DNA of 64,000 nt from Hypericum androsaemum (GCA_963995505.1 OZ023180.1:14088689-14152688), one strand, 5' to 3'. Counted from the stretch's first letter, positions 35,640-46,536 are shown. The notes: generated by a model not told the origin, from the sequence alone. Translations and numbers: made by a program.

Positions 35640-35726
35640 TCATGAGAAGACGTAGAACCAGTAGAGGAAGACGACGGAGAATGAGTGGAGGAGGCGGATT
35701 CGACGCATAGGGCCGGCGCGTGTCAT
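35640..35726 (-). promoter_or_regulatory. Sucrose-control peptide uORF of the bZIP gene
   Basis: A 28-codon uORF on the minus strand, about 100 bases before the bZIP ATG. It ends SFSVVFLYWFYVFS then TGA, the conserved C-terminal core of the SC-peptide of S1 bZIP leaders. In the known family this nascent peptide stalls ribosomes when sucrose is high and represses translation of the main frame. A second in-frame Met follows six codons after the first. The N-terminal part is shorter than in many homologues; the functional C-terminus is complete. Confidence 0.93.
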
Positions 35727-35926
35727 ATTACCGGTAAATTCATTTCCTCCTCCTATCCACTTTTACTCGCTCTTCAAGAAACCAGCAAAACGACGTCGGA
35801 ACTGTAGATCTAAACGAGGGGGAAGGAGAAAGGGAACTGGGAAAGGGGAAATGGGGAAGATGATTTGTTGGCCCAATGGGAGAGGCGAAGGAAGGGAAAG
35901 AAGGTTTTAGACGGCGTCGGGGGTGG

Positions 35927-35936
35927 CTATTTATAG
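35927..35936 (-). promoter_or_regulatory. Candidate TATA box of the bZIP gene
   Basis: CTATAAATAG on the minus strand, about 200 bases upstream of the uORF start, consistent with the long leaders of S1 bZIP genes. Confidence 0.6.
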
Positions 35937-35949
35937 GGGAGGATAAATA

Positions 35950-36523
35950 GTGGAACCCTAATGAGTATGTTTGGATAAAAACTCGAAAATACCCTCAACA
36001 GATTTTGACCATCAGATCTGAAAAAAAGAATTTGATCAAATCTAAAGGCTCATATTTAGTCCATACCTTGGGGATGATTTTTATGTAGTCCCCCCTGAAT
36101 CCAAATTCGATAACCGGGTAATCTGGTCTGAAACACGGTCCACAGGATTATGAACAAAGCCGATCATAACGCCAAACTCTCCTAGCAGTACTTTTTTAAT
36201 ACATTCATAACTAGAAGTATCCACTTGTAATAATTTAATGAACCGAAGAAGATTTTTAAGCGATTCCTTTTGCTTCCAGAAAATATAAATCAATTAAAGT
36301 ATGTGGAATGTCGACATCTAATCCAGACCCATAGCTAGGACAATAAACAAAAATTGTATTATTCGACTAGATAAATGGGTGCCACGTTCCACAACAATAG
36401 TGTAACCATGTCCTCACCTAATTGTTTTAAATTCACACAAAAAGGCAAATGTTTAAATAATCAAATAGATATTTATATGAGTTGATTTTACTATCCATAT
36501 CAATAATTGGTAAAAAAATTTGG
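35950..36523. other. Intergenic, no gene recognised
   Basis: AT-rich region between the bZIP promoter and a MULE-like element; nothing recognisable. Confidence 0.5.
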
Positions 36524-37560
36524 AAAAATTATTCTGTAACTCCTCTGGTTTGCTTAAAAATACTCAAAAGTATCCCATGTTTGCAAAATACACGCCGACG
36601 TCCCTCTAATTTGTTTTTATTATATTTTCGGGTCTCAGGTGCACGTTAGCAACTCTCTTTTTATTCTTTTTTGTCAATGAAATGACCAAAATATCCTTAG
36701 AGAAAAAAAAGTCTTCTTCTTCCTCTAGATTGCTGATCTCATCATCTTCTTTCTTGTTCCCGTTGCCAGCAACTAAAAAATCCAAACCCAATCGACTCCG
36801 GGGACTCGACTTGAAATCGTCTTGTCCCTCTCCCTTAAACCACTAAATCCCAATTCCACTTGAAATCGTCTTCTCCCTAAACCCCTAAATCCCAATTCCA
36901 ATTGAAATCGATTCGCTCACTCAAAGGCTGGAGGAGACCAGGAGAGAGAAATTGGCAAAGTGTGGTCGAGGAGGAGGCAACGAAGGCAGATGTTAAGGGT
37001 TCTTCGTTGGGTAACAATGGAGGCGGAGCATGGTCAAGGAGGAGGCAATGGAGGCGGATGTTGGGAGTTCTTCATCGGGTAACAATGGAGGCAGAGGAGT
37101 GGGCCCCAACAACGTCCGCTTCGACCAACCTCATGGATGCCATCAGCTTCGTCCTCGGCGTCCGCAAAGGGCTGCTCTGCGGAGCCCAGCTGAGGGATCT
37201 CATCTACGGCTGAGGGAGAAGGAGCAAAAGGACCGGAGGGCCTTCATCTGCTTGGTTTATCGGCGCCGAGCTTGGTTTAGAGGTTGTAATTAAAGCTCCG
37301 TTTATTTTTCCGGAGGGGAGAGAGAGAGAAGGAGAGAGGGAGGATGATGATGGTCGGAGAAGAAAGGATGATGATGTCATCAGTTTTTTGTTTTTTGTTC
37401 TAAGGGCAAATTTGTCATTTCAATGACAAAAAAAAAAGACATCAGCGAAGGACCCGAAAGTATAATAAAAATAAATTAAAGGGACAACATGATCATTTTT
37501 CAAATACGAGGAACTTTTGAGTATATTTAAGCAAATAACAAGGGCTTGAAAGTAATTTTT
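36524..37560. mobile_element. MULE-like element carrying an SMC1 fragment
   Basis: Imperfect inverted arms of about 170 bp: left 'aaaaattattctg...gtttgcttaaaaatactcaaaag...cgggtc...caatgaaatgacc', right its reverse complement. The inner arm text resembles that of the element at 41586-43062 (cgggtc..., 'gaaatgaccaaaatatcctta'), so they are related. A-rich flanks prevent a firm target duplication (possible 'taaaaaaat' on both sides). Interior: gene fragment at 37112-37290. Confidence 0.72.
37112..37290 (+). pseudogene. SMC1 (cohesin) gene fragment
   Basis: Encodes NLMDAISFVLGVRKGLLCGA and QLRDLIYG, then a stop; in another frame REKEQKDRRAFICLVY follows. These match the segment after the Walker A loop of SMC1, the cohesin ATPase subunit, with a small deletion and frame change at the 'LIYAFDD' position. 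It lies inside a MULE-like element, so it is best read as captured DNA. The match rests on memory of the family. Confidence 0.75.
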
Positions 37561-38075
37561 TAAAAAAAATTATGATTAAACACGTTGTGTCTAGAGTAAT
37601 TTTATCTGGTGATCTCAATCAAATACAAAATAGAATATTATTGATTTTAGAAAAAAGTTAGATTGACCCAATTTGTCAAAATTTCTTATAAGTATGTACA
37701 TATCCAATTCAAGCAAATGGAAAATATATACAAATGATTATAGAATGGGCAAATTGCATTTTAAAGGCGCCCATACTGCATCCATTGAGAAGTCGCATAT
37801 GAGATCGATGTTTACCAACAAGTAATTACATAACGTGTGAGGGCGCTATTCTAATGAATAAATTACTGTTTCAGAATACGATAAAATTCTCAAACACTCA
37901 AATCTAAATTAGTAGGAGAAATAAATCCGAAAAATAAATAAAAAAATATGAGATACCTATTATTAAAGATCCGTAAATGGGCCCAACTTTGGAAAAGAAT
38001 CTATCCGACATAATTGTTTTTTTACTAAAGAAGCGAATTTGTTCACTCTCTCTCCCTCCCTCCCTGCGTCTGGTG
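37561..38075. other. Upstream region of aminotransferase copy B
   Basis: From about 37780 this matches the region upstream of copy C (44920-45230): '...accaacaagtaatta-ataacgtg-gagggcgctattctaatgaataaattactgtttca'. No open frame of note. Confidence 0.65.
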
Positions 38076-38083
38076 TATAAAAC
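38076..38083 (+). promoter_or_regulatory. Candidate TATA box, copy B
   Basis: TATAAAAC, 48 bases before the end of the leader and just after a CT-rich tract. Copy C has TATATAAAAC at the equivalent place; copy D has neither. Confidence 0.65.
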
Positions 38084-38130
38084 AACAACCGCACAAAACT
38101 TACACCGGAGCCACCAGAGCAACAACACAC

Positions 38131-40912
38131 ATGGAGAACGGTTCAAAGAAATGGGGATTTCAGGTGAAGAAGAAGGAGGAGGAGGATGAGCCGAGGTCGT
38201 CTTCTTCATCGCGAATCAATGTCCGAGAAGCTCTGGGAACTCTGATGGGGAAACTGAACAAGGAAGACAAAAGAGCCGTCATCCCCCTCGGCCACGGCGA
38301 CCCTTCTGCCTTCCCCTGCTTCCGCACCACTCCCCTCGCCGAAGATGCCATCGTCGACGCCGTCCGCTCCGGGAAATACAACCACTACAGCCATGATAAA
38401 ACCGGCCTTCTTCCTGCCAGGAGGTAACCCCACTTCTTCTTTTCTTTCTTCGTTTACTACTATTATACAGTCGGTTGGATCACGGGACATTACATATTTG
38501 AGTCTAATGCGGATCGGAGAGTTCTGAACTTAAGTTGTTTTAAGGTTTTGGGTTAGATACCATATAAGAATTTCGATATTCTACCCCACTTCTTCTTTTC
38601 TTTCTTCGTTTACCGGAAGACAGTCAGTCGGACCACGAGTCTAATATACGGGTCGGAGAGTTCTTAGCGTACGTTGTTTTAAGGTTTTGGGTTGGATACC
38701 ATATAAATTTTTTGATATTCTACCCAAAATTTGAAGGCAATGAATAGGTAGATCTTCCACACTTATAAACCATCCCAACACACTTGCTATTTTCGATGCG
38801 AGATTCTCTCTGATTCCATTGTAGAAGATGTATACCCACCTCTTCAATTGTTTTAATTGCTTAGTTTTCCTCTTGTTGCTCCCCTTGAGCAACTTGGTCT
38901 ATTGTCTTACCTGAAGTTATTCCTGTTATCAATAAAATCTTCACTTACTAAAAGAATGTATACCTCTTCCCTTTCATCCTGGTGTTTACATACATGTCGA
39001 TGGGATTGATGACGTGTTAATCCCGCAGGTCAGTTGCGGAGTACCTCAGTCTTGACCTTCCGTACAAGTTGAACCCTGGTGATGTATTTCTCACACTTGG
39101 ATGCATACAAGCAATAGATATTACAATAGCTGCACTTGACCGACCTGGTGGCAACATTCTGTTTCCAAGGCCTGGTTTCCCGTACTATGAGGTCCGGGCT
39201 GGACATAGCCAACTCGAAGTTCGGCACTTTGATCTTCTCCCGGAGAAGGGCTGGGAAGTCGACCTTGATGGTGTTGAGGCTTTGGCAGACGAGAACACTG
39301 TTGCAATGGTCATTATTAACCCTGGCAATCCTTGTGGAAGCGTCTACAGCTACGAGCATTTACAAAAAGTGTGTTTCATCTTTCATTTTGTCTTCTGAGT
39401 TTATGTTGTTGTGTCTTTGTCTGACATGCCATTGTGATGTTTCAGGTGGCCGAGACAGCTAGAAAGCTCGGGATATTGGTGATCGCTGACGAGGTGTACG
39501 GACATCTTGTATTTGGGAGTACCCCATTTGTGCCAATGGGTGTGTTTGGGTCTACTGTTCCTGTTCTGACACTTGGTTCCATATCCAAGAGATGGGTTGT
39601 TCCTGGCTGGCGACTTGGTTGGATTGTCGCAACTGATCCTAATGGCATCATTCAAGATTCTGGGGTATGTATATGTCTTTTTCTTCTGCAGTTCTTAATA
39701 GATCTAAGAATATACACTTGCAGAAACGGTCCGACGAATTTACGTTACATTGTTTCCTGGTGTTTGACAGCTTGCAGATTCAATCAAAAGGGTCATTGGT
39801 TTTGTACCTGATGCTCCAACATTCATTCAGGTTAGATTCAATCAAAAGGGTCATTGGTTTTGTACCTGATGCTCCAACATTCATTCAGGTTAATTTTAAA
39901 GTATCCATTTTAACATCCTAAAACATGTACAAAATCTGGTGAAGTAGCCACCAAAAAGCTACACAATTATCCTGGATATGTCCTTTTGCAATGCTAATCA
40001 TACTAATGATGATTTTAATGACGGGAAGTTGCTTTCAGCTTCCGATCCGTGCCAGATTAGCTTTGCTTACAAACTTTGTTGGTTGCCTAAAATCAGGCAG
40101 CAATTCCGCAATTGATTGAGAAAACCAAGGAGGATTTCTTTTCGAGGATTAAAAACATCCTGAAAGACGCTGCAGAGATATGTTATGACAGGATTCGGGA
40201 CATCCCTTGCATTACTTGCTACACAAAACCCGAAGGTTCAATGTTTGTAATGGTATGCATGCGCATCACAGAAAAGTTATCGAAGTTCTTCAATGTTGGC
40301 TCTTTTCAGATAACAAACCTGCAACATATTTCAGGTAAAAATTGACATGGCACTACTTGAAGACATTACTGATGATTTAGACTTCAGTTACAAGCTAGCG
40401 AAGGAGGAATCGGTCATTGTTCTACCAGGTAACTAAAGCACCATCCTCTTTGAATAGTTTTGCTCTGCGGCCTGTTTGGTCTGCTCCCGCGTGTTCTAGT
40501 CGCTTAAAAAGGAATGTTAGTTCTTATAAACGGAAGGAAAGACGAAATATGGGGTGCTACAATTGTCTTTAATGAGCTCTCTTGCTATCGCTTCTACAGA
40601 TTTGGCATACAAGAGAAATTACATATGCCTTAAAACTTTATACATTCCGTTTTGGTGTGGCTCTATTGTTGCATTCATAGGACTCGGTCAAGGAAAACCG
40701 AACACTTGACCGCTCGGACCAACAACTTGTTTGTTATATCTAGCACGTATAAGTTGATGCTCTTGCTGAAAGATGCACTTGTTTGTCGTGCAGGTTCAAC
40801 TATGGGGATGAAGAACTGGATCCGGGTAACATTCGGCATCGAGCCTTCCCTGCTTGAAGATGGCCTCGGAAGGGTCAAATCCTTCTGTGGAAGGCATGCC
40901 AAGAAAGCTTAA
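38131..40912 (+). CDS. Tyrosine/nicotianamine aminotransferase-like protein, copy B
   Basis: Seven exons: 38131-38423, 39029-39368, 39446-39664, 39771-39830, 40097-40252, 40335-40428, 40794-40912. They join in frame to 1281 bases, 426 residues. Exons 2-6 have exactly the same lengths as in copy A. Motifs: [31 protein letters not shown] (about 195-201), [11 protein letters not shown] (Asp 226, Tyr 229) and SISKRW with PLP lysine 259. The N-terminus [18 protein letters not shown] is a charged extension; no signal peptide. Nearly identical to D and to the remains of C. A 58-bp duplication of most of exon 4 and its donor lies just after exon 4 (39834-39891); using the second copy as well would break the frame, so I skip it. 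Confidence 0.9.
39776..39891 (+). repeat. 58-bp tandem duplication across exon 4 and its donor
   Basis: Units 39776-39833 and 39834-39891 are identical. The second supplies another splice donor and, at GTTAG|ATTC, a possible acceptor. The same duplication is present in copy C (51808-51923) and absent from copy D. Confidence 0.93.
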
Positions 40913-41576
40913 TTATCAGTTAACCTATATCAGGATTTAGTCCAGAGCTGCAGGGAATCAATAGTTGACCATTGATTCTCATACCTTTCAGGAAACTTCA
41001 GGACTTCTTCACTTCTCGGTGAAGCAGAGTAATTGTTTCCTCAAAATAAATAAACATGGGAATAAGAACAACAGGGGATCATCAACCTCGCGTTGACTCC
41101 CGAACTACATTGTTATGTTTTCGCAATGAACTACAAAAGTTATGTATTTGCATGTATCATAGTTGAATAATTACCATTATCGTGAGAGTTTTGTCGTCAA
41201 TTCGAAAAGTCATATTTAATTCGGATCAGTGGATATTCGGATTCGTTTTTATTTCAACCAAAAATTTCGGGCATTTATTAAATTAGAATGACTATAAATA
41301 GGGGTCAGCAGTATTAAGTTTATATAACAAAACTTTGCCAGCGTCGTCGATATTTTTATATCTTCAAGTAGATCTTGCACCATAGGTAGGACAAAATGTG
41401 AATGCGCGTCACTGACTCCAGTTGTCCATACTCCATAATATACTCAATTTAGAAGTATAATATATTCAATAAGTATATTTTTATAGGAAATGTAAGACAA
41501 AGTTTGCAACATAGAAAGGAATCTTTTTCGTGGCGGCCAAGGGAAAGAACGGTTCCCGTTGAAATAAATATCTTGA
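40913..41576. other. 3' flank of copy B
   Basis: Same text follows copies C (52938-53587) and D (56372-56909), and a more diverged version is at 61200-61600. It holds the probable 3' UTR and poly(A)-like 'aataaataaaca' at about 41046. This flank is the duplicated unit's downstream edge. Confidence 0.75.
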
Positions 41577-41918
41577 AATTAAATAGGGCAAATTACCCTC
41601 ACATCCCTGAGGTTTGGTCACCCTCCCCCTAGGGTCCCTGACTTTTGGAAAAAGATTGTCCCGTCCCTAAGTTTTGACGATAATAGACTCTCGGGTCCCT
41701 AGCTGACGTCATCGGCTCTTTTTTTCATTTTTGGTCATGGAAATGACCAAAATATCCTTAAACAAAAAAAATTTCTTTTACCTTCCCCTCCCCCTCCCGC
41801 TCCCGCTCCCCCCCTCCTCCCCCTCTCCCCCTCCCGCTCCCTCCCTCTCCCCCTCCCGCTCCCGCTCCCCCCCTCCTCCCCCTCTCCCCCTCCCGCTCCC
41901 TCCCTCTCCCCCTCCCGA

Positions 41919-42215
41919 CAAGTCCTTGGTGAACTGAGAGAACGTGACGCTCCTATTGGAAGCCTCGACGAGGTCGCGGATCTCCACTTCCACCTTATCC
42001 ACCGCGCTCGTTTTCTTGGCCGCGATGAACAACGCGGACGCGTAGTTCCCGGTCCCGCCAAACAGCGCCATAGGGAGCTACAAATATCCCAAACGCCACA
42101 TAAAACCAAATCCCCCAATCCCAAACCCTAATCGAATCGGCAATAAACTCGCAACAAGAACAAATACCTTCACTTTCTTCTCCGCGGCCGCCAAGGCGAA
42201 ACTCCTCGAGAGCTG
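41919..42215 (-). pseudogene. ATP synthase OSCP (delta/ATP5) fragment, exon-intron-exon
   Basis: Minus strand: exon end with FALAAAEKKVK at 42215-42168, a GT-AG intron (42167-42078), then exon 42077-41919 with LPMALFGGTGNYASALFIAA, KVEVEIRDLVEA and VTFSQFTKDLS. This is the start of the mature mitochondrial OSCP subunit, which links F1 to the stator of ATP synthase. The retained intron shows that genomic DNA, not mRNA, was captured. It ends abruptly in the CCCTCC run. Confidence 0.8.
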
Positions 42216-42221
42216 AAACAA

Positions 42222-42470
42222 AAATGTACAATACAAGCAATCCATCGGAGAAAGCTTTTAAGTCTACGAGGCTGTCTCTAATCCCAGCCGACAATGAGCC
42301 AGAGAAACAAGAAGAAGGCTTCGTTGGATCCATTGGCAGGCTTTTATCTAATGCAGGAGCGTCCATTGTTGAAATTTCGAGAGGAATAATTCCCGGGTTA
42401 GGAAAGAAGCCGCTGGATTATCAGTATCAGAATCAGCAGAAGCACTCTGCAACATGGCCAATGCAAGAAG
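42222..42470 (+). pseudogene. Second captured coding fragment, unidentified
   Basis: Plus-strand frame encoding EGFVGSIGRLLSNAGASIV, EISRGIIPGLGKKPLDYQYQ and NQQKHSATWPMQ. It has normal protein-like composition unlike the repeats beside it, so I suspect another captured exon. I do not recognise the family. Confidence 0.4.
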
Positions 42471-43498
42471 AGGTGAGAGAGTGGGGGCGGGATGAGGGTT
42501 TGGGTTTGGTGCTCGATAAAGGTGGGGGCGGGGGTTGGGTTTGGTGCTCGACGGAGGTGGGGGCGGCTAGGAGGGTGGCTCTCCATGAGTTGGGAACATG
42601 GTTGTGAAGGTTTTTGGAGGAAGGAGAGAGGGGGGGAGCGGGAGCGGGGAGATCTCGAGCGGGAGGGGGAGAGGGAGGGAGCAGGAGGGGGAGAGGGGGA
42701 GGAGGGGGGAAGCGGGAGGGCGAGAGGGGGAGGAGGGGGGGAAGCGGGAGGGGGAGAGGGGGAGGAGGGGGGGAGCGGGAGCGGGAGAGGGGGAGGAGGG
42801 AGGGAGCGGGAGGGGGAGAGGGGGAGGAGGGGGGGAGCGGGAGCGGGAGGTAAAAGGTTGAAGAAGGTAAAAAAATTTATTTTTTGTTTAAGGGTATTTT
42901 GGTCATTTTCATGACCAAAAATGAAAAAAAAGCCGATGACGTCAGCCAGGGACCCGAGAGTCTATTATCGTCAAAACTTAGGGACGGGACAATCTTTTTC
43001 CAAAAGTCAAGGACCCTAGGGGGTGGGTGACCAAACCTCAGGGATGTGAGGGTAATTTGCCCAACTAAATATCCTGTCCAGCAAATTTAAAATAGCAGCA
43101 AAGTTTGATTTCCCTTTGTCGTTTTGTTAATTCCAAAAATCCTCACATATGGAAGTTCAATATTTCATCGTTGACCAAAAAAAATAATTCATTAAACGGA
43201 TTCGTGGCTAGGTTAAGGGTGGAGCCTCGCTATTAGGTCCAAAGACTGGAGGCAAAAATCACAAGATTTTTTTAATAGATTTTTCATACAACGAGTTGTG
43301 CTAGTGAGTTTGAAATTAACTTGCTTTATTTAAATTTTATATTCAATTTAAAATTTTAAGAAAATAGATAACTAAATTTTCTACAAGGTCACCAAGTAAT
43401 TTACTCGTTATAACTTACCTAACTAACAATTTTAACTTCCCTACCTATTTTCTCTCTAATTCTTCGATAGATGTTCTAAATGAAATTGTTATCGTCGA

Positions 43499-43907
43499 CT
43501 CGGGTATGGATTGGGTACGGAATGCCACTATTCCGAACCGTTTGGAATGAAAATACGCAGGGACTTTTTTGCAAATGCGCTAAAATATAGGGACCAAAAT
43601 GAAAAAAACTACGCACAAACACAGGCCGGATACAAATGCCATTATCACATAACTGCGCATGCCAGTATCACATAACAGTGCATACCAGTGTGACCTTTTT
43701 GCAAAAAGCTAAAATATGAGGGACCAAAATGAAAAAAACTACGCGTGCCATTATCATCAACGGGGACTTGCCGTTTTCACAAAAACAAATGACATTATCA
43801 CATAACTGCGCTTGCCATTATCACATACCTACGCTTGCCGCTGCAGTCCCCCTTTACTCTAAACCGTCCGGAATCAATTCCTTCACTCCGTACCCAATCC
43901 AAACCCG
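43499..43907. mobile_element. MITE with about 20-bp inverted ends
   Basis: Inner-end sequences CGGGTATGGATTGGGTACGG and CCGTACCCAATCCAAACCCG are inverted copies with one mismatch. TTATCGTCGA is duplicated at 43489-43498 and 43908-43917. The unfilled site is at 59923-59932. The 10-bp duplication suggests a Mutator-type MITE. The interior has repeats of 'gggaccaaaatgaaaaaaactacgc' and 'cattatcacataactgcgc'. Confidence 0.75.
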
Positions 43908-44256
43908 TTATCGTCGATCGGTCAGTGACTCACTTATCAATTAATACACATAGGCATTTTAAGGAAAAAGTATACTGGACTTCTCCGAAAAAGAAAAAAA
44001 GTATACTAGAGATGTTGCACCAATTTGGAATGTTGATGTACACCAATTTCCATATAACAATTACTCACACACTCCGTACCCAATCCAAACCCGTTATCGT
44101 CGATCGGTCACTGACTCACTTATCAATTAATACACATAGGCATTTTAAGGAAAAAGTATACTGGACTTATCCGAAAAAGAAAAAAAGTATACTAGAGATG
44201 ACGCACCAATTTGGAATGTTGATGTACACCAATTTCCATATAACAATTTTTTCTAA
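43885..44256. repeat. 186-bp tandem duplication
   Basis: Starts 'actccgtacccaatccaaac' at 43885 and again at 44071. The first unit begins inside the right end of the MITE, so the duplication came after that insertion. The second copy lacks a left MITE end. Confidence 0.8.
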
Positions 44257-44452
44257 AATACTCACACGCGTTGTTAATTGATAATTTAACAAAATTGTTA
44301 TATATTAATAAAAAAGTCTCAATCTTCGAACTCGTAAATATAACAATATTAAATATTTGTTAAAAAAATTTGTCGATAATTCGATTTTTTGAACTTGCCA
44401 AATCTTAAACGATGGGAGTCTGCAAGCAACTCCGGTCCATAAGCCCATGAGC

Positions 44453-44614
44453 TAGGCCCATGCTCTTGCTGAAAGATGCACTTGTTTGTCGTGCAGGTTC
44501 AACTATGGGGATAAGAACTGGATCCGGGTAACATTCGGCATCGATCCTTCCCTGCTTGAAGATGGCTTCGGAAGGGTCAAATCCTTCTGTGGAAGGCATG
44601 CCAAGAAAGCTTAA
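44453..44614 (+). pseudogene. Orphan last exon of the aminotransferase, fragment 1
   Basis: End of intron 6 ('...tgctgaaagatgcacttgtttgtcgtgcag') and exon 7 (44497-44614) with the stop and 3' UTR. One base is missing early in the exon (ggggataagaac where B has ggggatgaagaac), shifting the frame. No other exons precede it. Followed by the copy C promoter region. Confidence 0.88.
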
Positions 44615-45230
44615 TTATCAGTCAACCTGTATCAGGATTTAGTCCAGAGCTGCAGGAAATCAATAGTTGACCGTTGATTTTCGTGCCTTTCAGGAAACTG
44701 CAGGACTACACTTCACTTCTCGGTGAAGCAGAGTAATTGTTTCCTCAAAATAAATAAACATGGAAATAAGAACAACTGGGGATCATCAACCTCGCGTTGA
44801 CTCCCGAACTACAATGTTTTGTTTTCGCAATGAACTACAAAAAATATGCATTTGCATGGAATTAATTGTTTATTTTGTGAATTGGATTAGGTGGATTGTT
44901 GTTGTGGGTAGTTTCGGAAGTCATATATGAGATCGGTGTTACCAACAAGTAATTAGATAACGTGCGAGGGCGCTATTCTAATGAATAAATTACTGTTTCA
45001 AAATGCTATAAAATTTTCACATACTCAAATCTATATTAATAGGACTAGATTAATAGGACGAGTAGATCCGAAAAATAAATAAAAATATGAGATACATACT
45101 AAGATCCATAAACGGGCCCAACTTTGGAAAAGAATCTATCTGACTTAATTGTATTTTACTTTTTTTTTTGGAGAGAATCTTAATTGTATCTTATTAAGAA
45201 GAGAATTTGTTCTCTCCCTCCTGCGTCTGG

Positions 45231-45240
45231 TATATAAAAC
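45231..45240 (+). promoter_or_regulatory. Candidate TATA box, copy C
   Basis: TATATAAAAC, 47 bases before the copy C start codon, at the place matching TATAAAAC of copy B. Confidence 0.6.
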
Positions 45241-46536
45241 AACCACCGCACAAAACTACACCGGAGCCATCAGAGCAACAACACACATGGAGAACGGTTC
45301 AAAGAAATGGGGATTTCAGGTGAAGAAGAAGGAGGAGGAGCCGAGGTCGTCTTCTTCGTCATCGCGAATAAATGTCAGAGAAGCTCTGGGAACTCTGATG
45401 GGGAAACTTAACAAGGAAGACAAAAGAACCGTCATACCCCTCGGCCACGGCGACCCTTCTGCCTTCCCTTGCTTCCGCACCACTCCCCTCGCCGAAGACG
45501 CCATCGTCGACGCCGTCCGCTCCGGGAAATACAACCACTACAGCCATGATAAAACCGGCCTTCTTCCTGCCAGGAGGTAACCCCACTTCTTCTTTTCTTT
45601 CTTCGTTTACTAGTATACAGTCGATCGGATCACAGGGCATTATAGCTTGAGTCTAATATACGGATCGGAGAGTTCTGACGTTAAGTTGTTTTAAGGTTTT
45701 GGGTTGGATACCATATAAGAATTTTGATATTCTACTCAAAATTTGACCGTAAGTTGTTTTAAAATTTTGGGTTGGATACCATATAAGAATTTCGATATTC
45801 TTCTCAAAATTTGATCGTAAGTTATTTTAAGGTTTTGGGTTGGATACCATATAAGAATTTCGATATTTTACCCCACTTCTTCTTTTCTTTCTTCGTTTAC
45901 TGGGAGACGGTCGGTCGGATCACGGAGCATTACAGCGTGAGTCTAATATATGGGTCAGAGAATTCTGACCGTAAGTTGTTTTAAGGTGTTGGGATGGACT
46001 TTCAAACTGAAGGACTGATTACATGTGATGTGATTGATGACGTGTTAATCCCGCAGGTCAGTTGCGGAGTACCTCAGTCTTGACCTTCCGTACAAGTTGA
46101 ACCCTGGTGATGTATTTCTCACACTTGGATGCATACAAGCAATAGATATTACAATAGCAGCACTTGACCGACCTGGTGGCAACATTCTATTTCTAAGGCC
46201 TGGTTACCCGTACTATGAGGTCCGGGCTGGACATAGCCAACTCGAAGTTCGGCACTTTGATCTTCTCCCGGACAAGGGCTGGGAAGTCGACCTTGATGGT
46301 GCTGAGGCTTTGGCAGACGAGAACACTGTTGCAATGGTCATTATTAACCCTGGCAATCCTTGTGGAAGCGTCTACAGCTACGAGCATTTACAAAAAGTGT
46401 GTTTCATCTTTCATTTTGTCTTCTGAGTTTATGTTGTTGTGTCTTTGTCTGACATGCCATTGTGATGTTTCAGGTGGCCGAGACAGCTAGAAAGCTCGGG
46501 ATATTGGTGATCGCCGACGAGGTGTACGGACATCTT

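Larger units (their letters stand above)
41586..43062. mobile_element. Pack-MULE carrying ATP-synthase OSCP exons
   Basis: The 9-bp duplication is AATTAAATA (41577-41585) / AACTAAATA (43063-43071), one mismatch. The unfilled site is present at 58890-58898. Inverted arms start GGGCAAATTACCCTCACATCCCTGAGG-like and extend about 190 bp (ending near 'aaatgaccaaaatatcctta'). Inside the arms are CCCTCC/GGGAGG-type runs at both ends (41780-41920, 42610-42850) as inverted partners, and in the centre two gene fragments. No transposase. Frames over the GGGAGG runs are repeat artefacts. Confidence 0.88.
43072..44452. other. AT-rich flank shared with 58900-60300
   Basis: Continues the copy B flank. Matches the region after copy D except for insertions. 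It contains a MITE (43499-43907) and a tandem duplication (43885-44256). No gene. Confidence 0.65.

Noticed and set aside
39030..39359. Antisense frames over aminotransferase exons 2 and 3 (also in copies C and D)
   Set aside because: Shadows of well-supported coding exons on the other strand.
42492..42914. Gly/Arg/Glu-rich frames of up to 140 codons
   Set aside because: GGGAGG repeat inside the Pack-MULE, mirrored by the CCCTCC run at 41780-41920.
43835..44281. 148-codon frame
   Set aside because: It consists of a tandem 186-bp duplication plus a MITE end; the repeated peptide has no recognisable domain.
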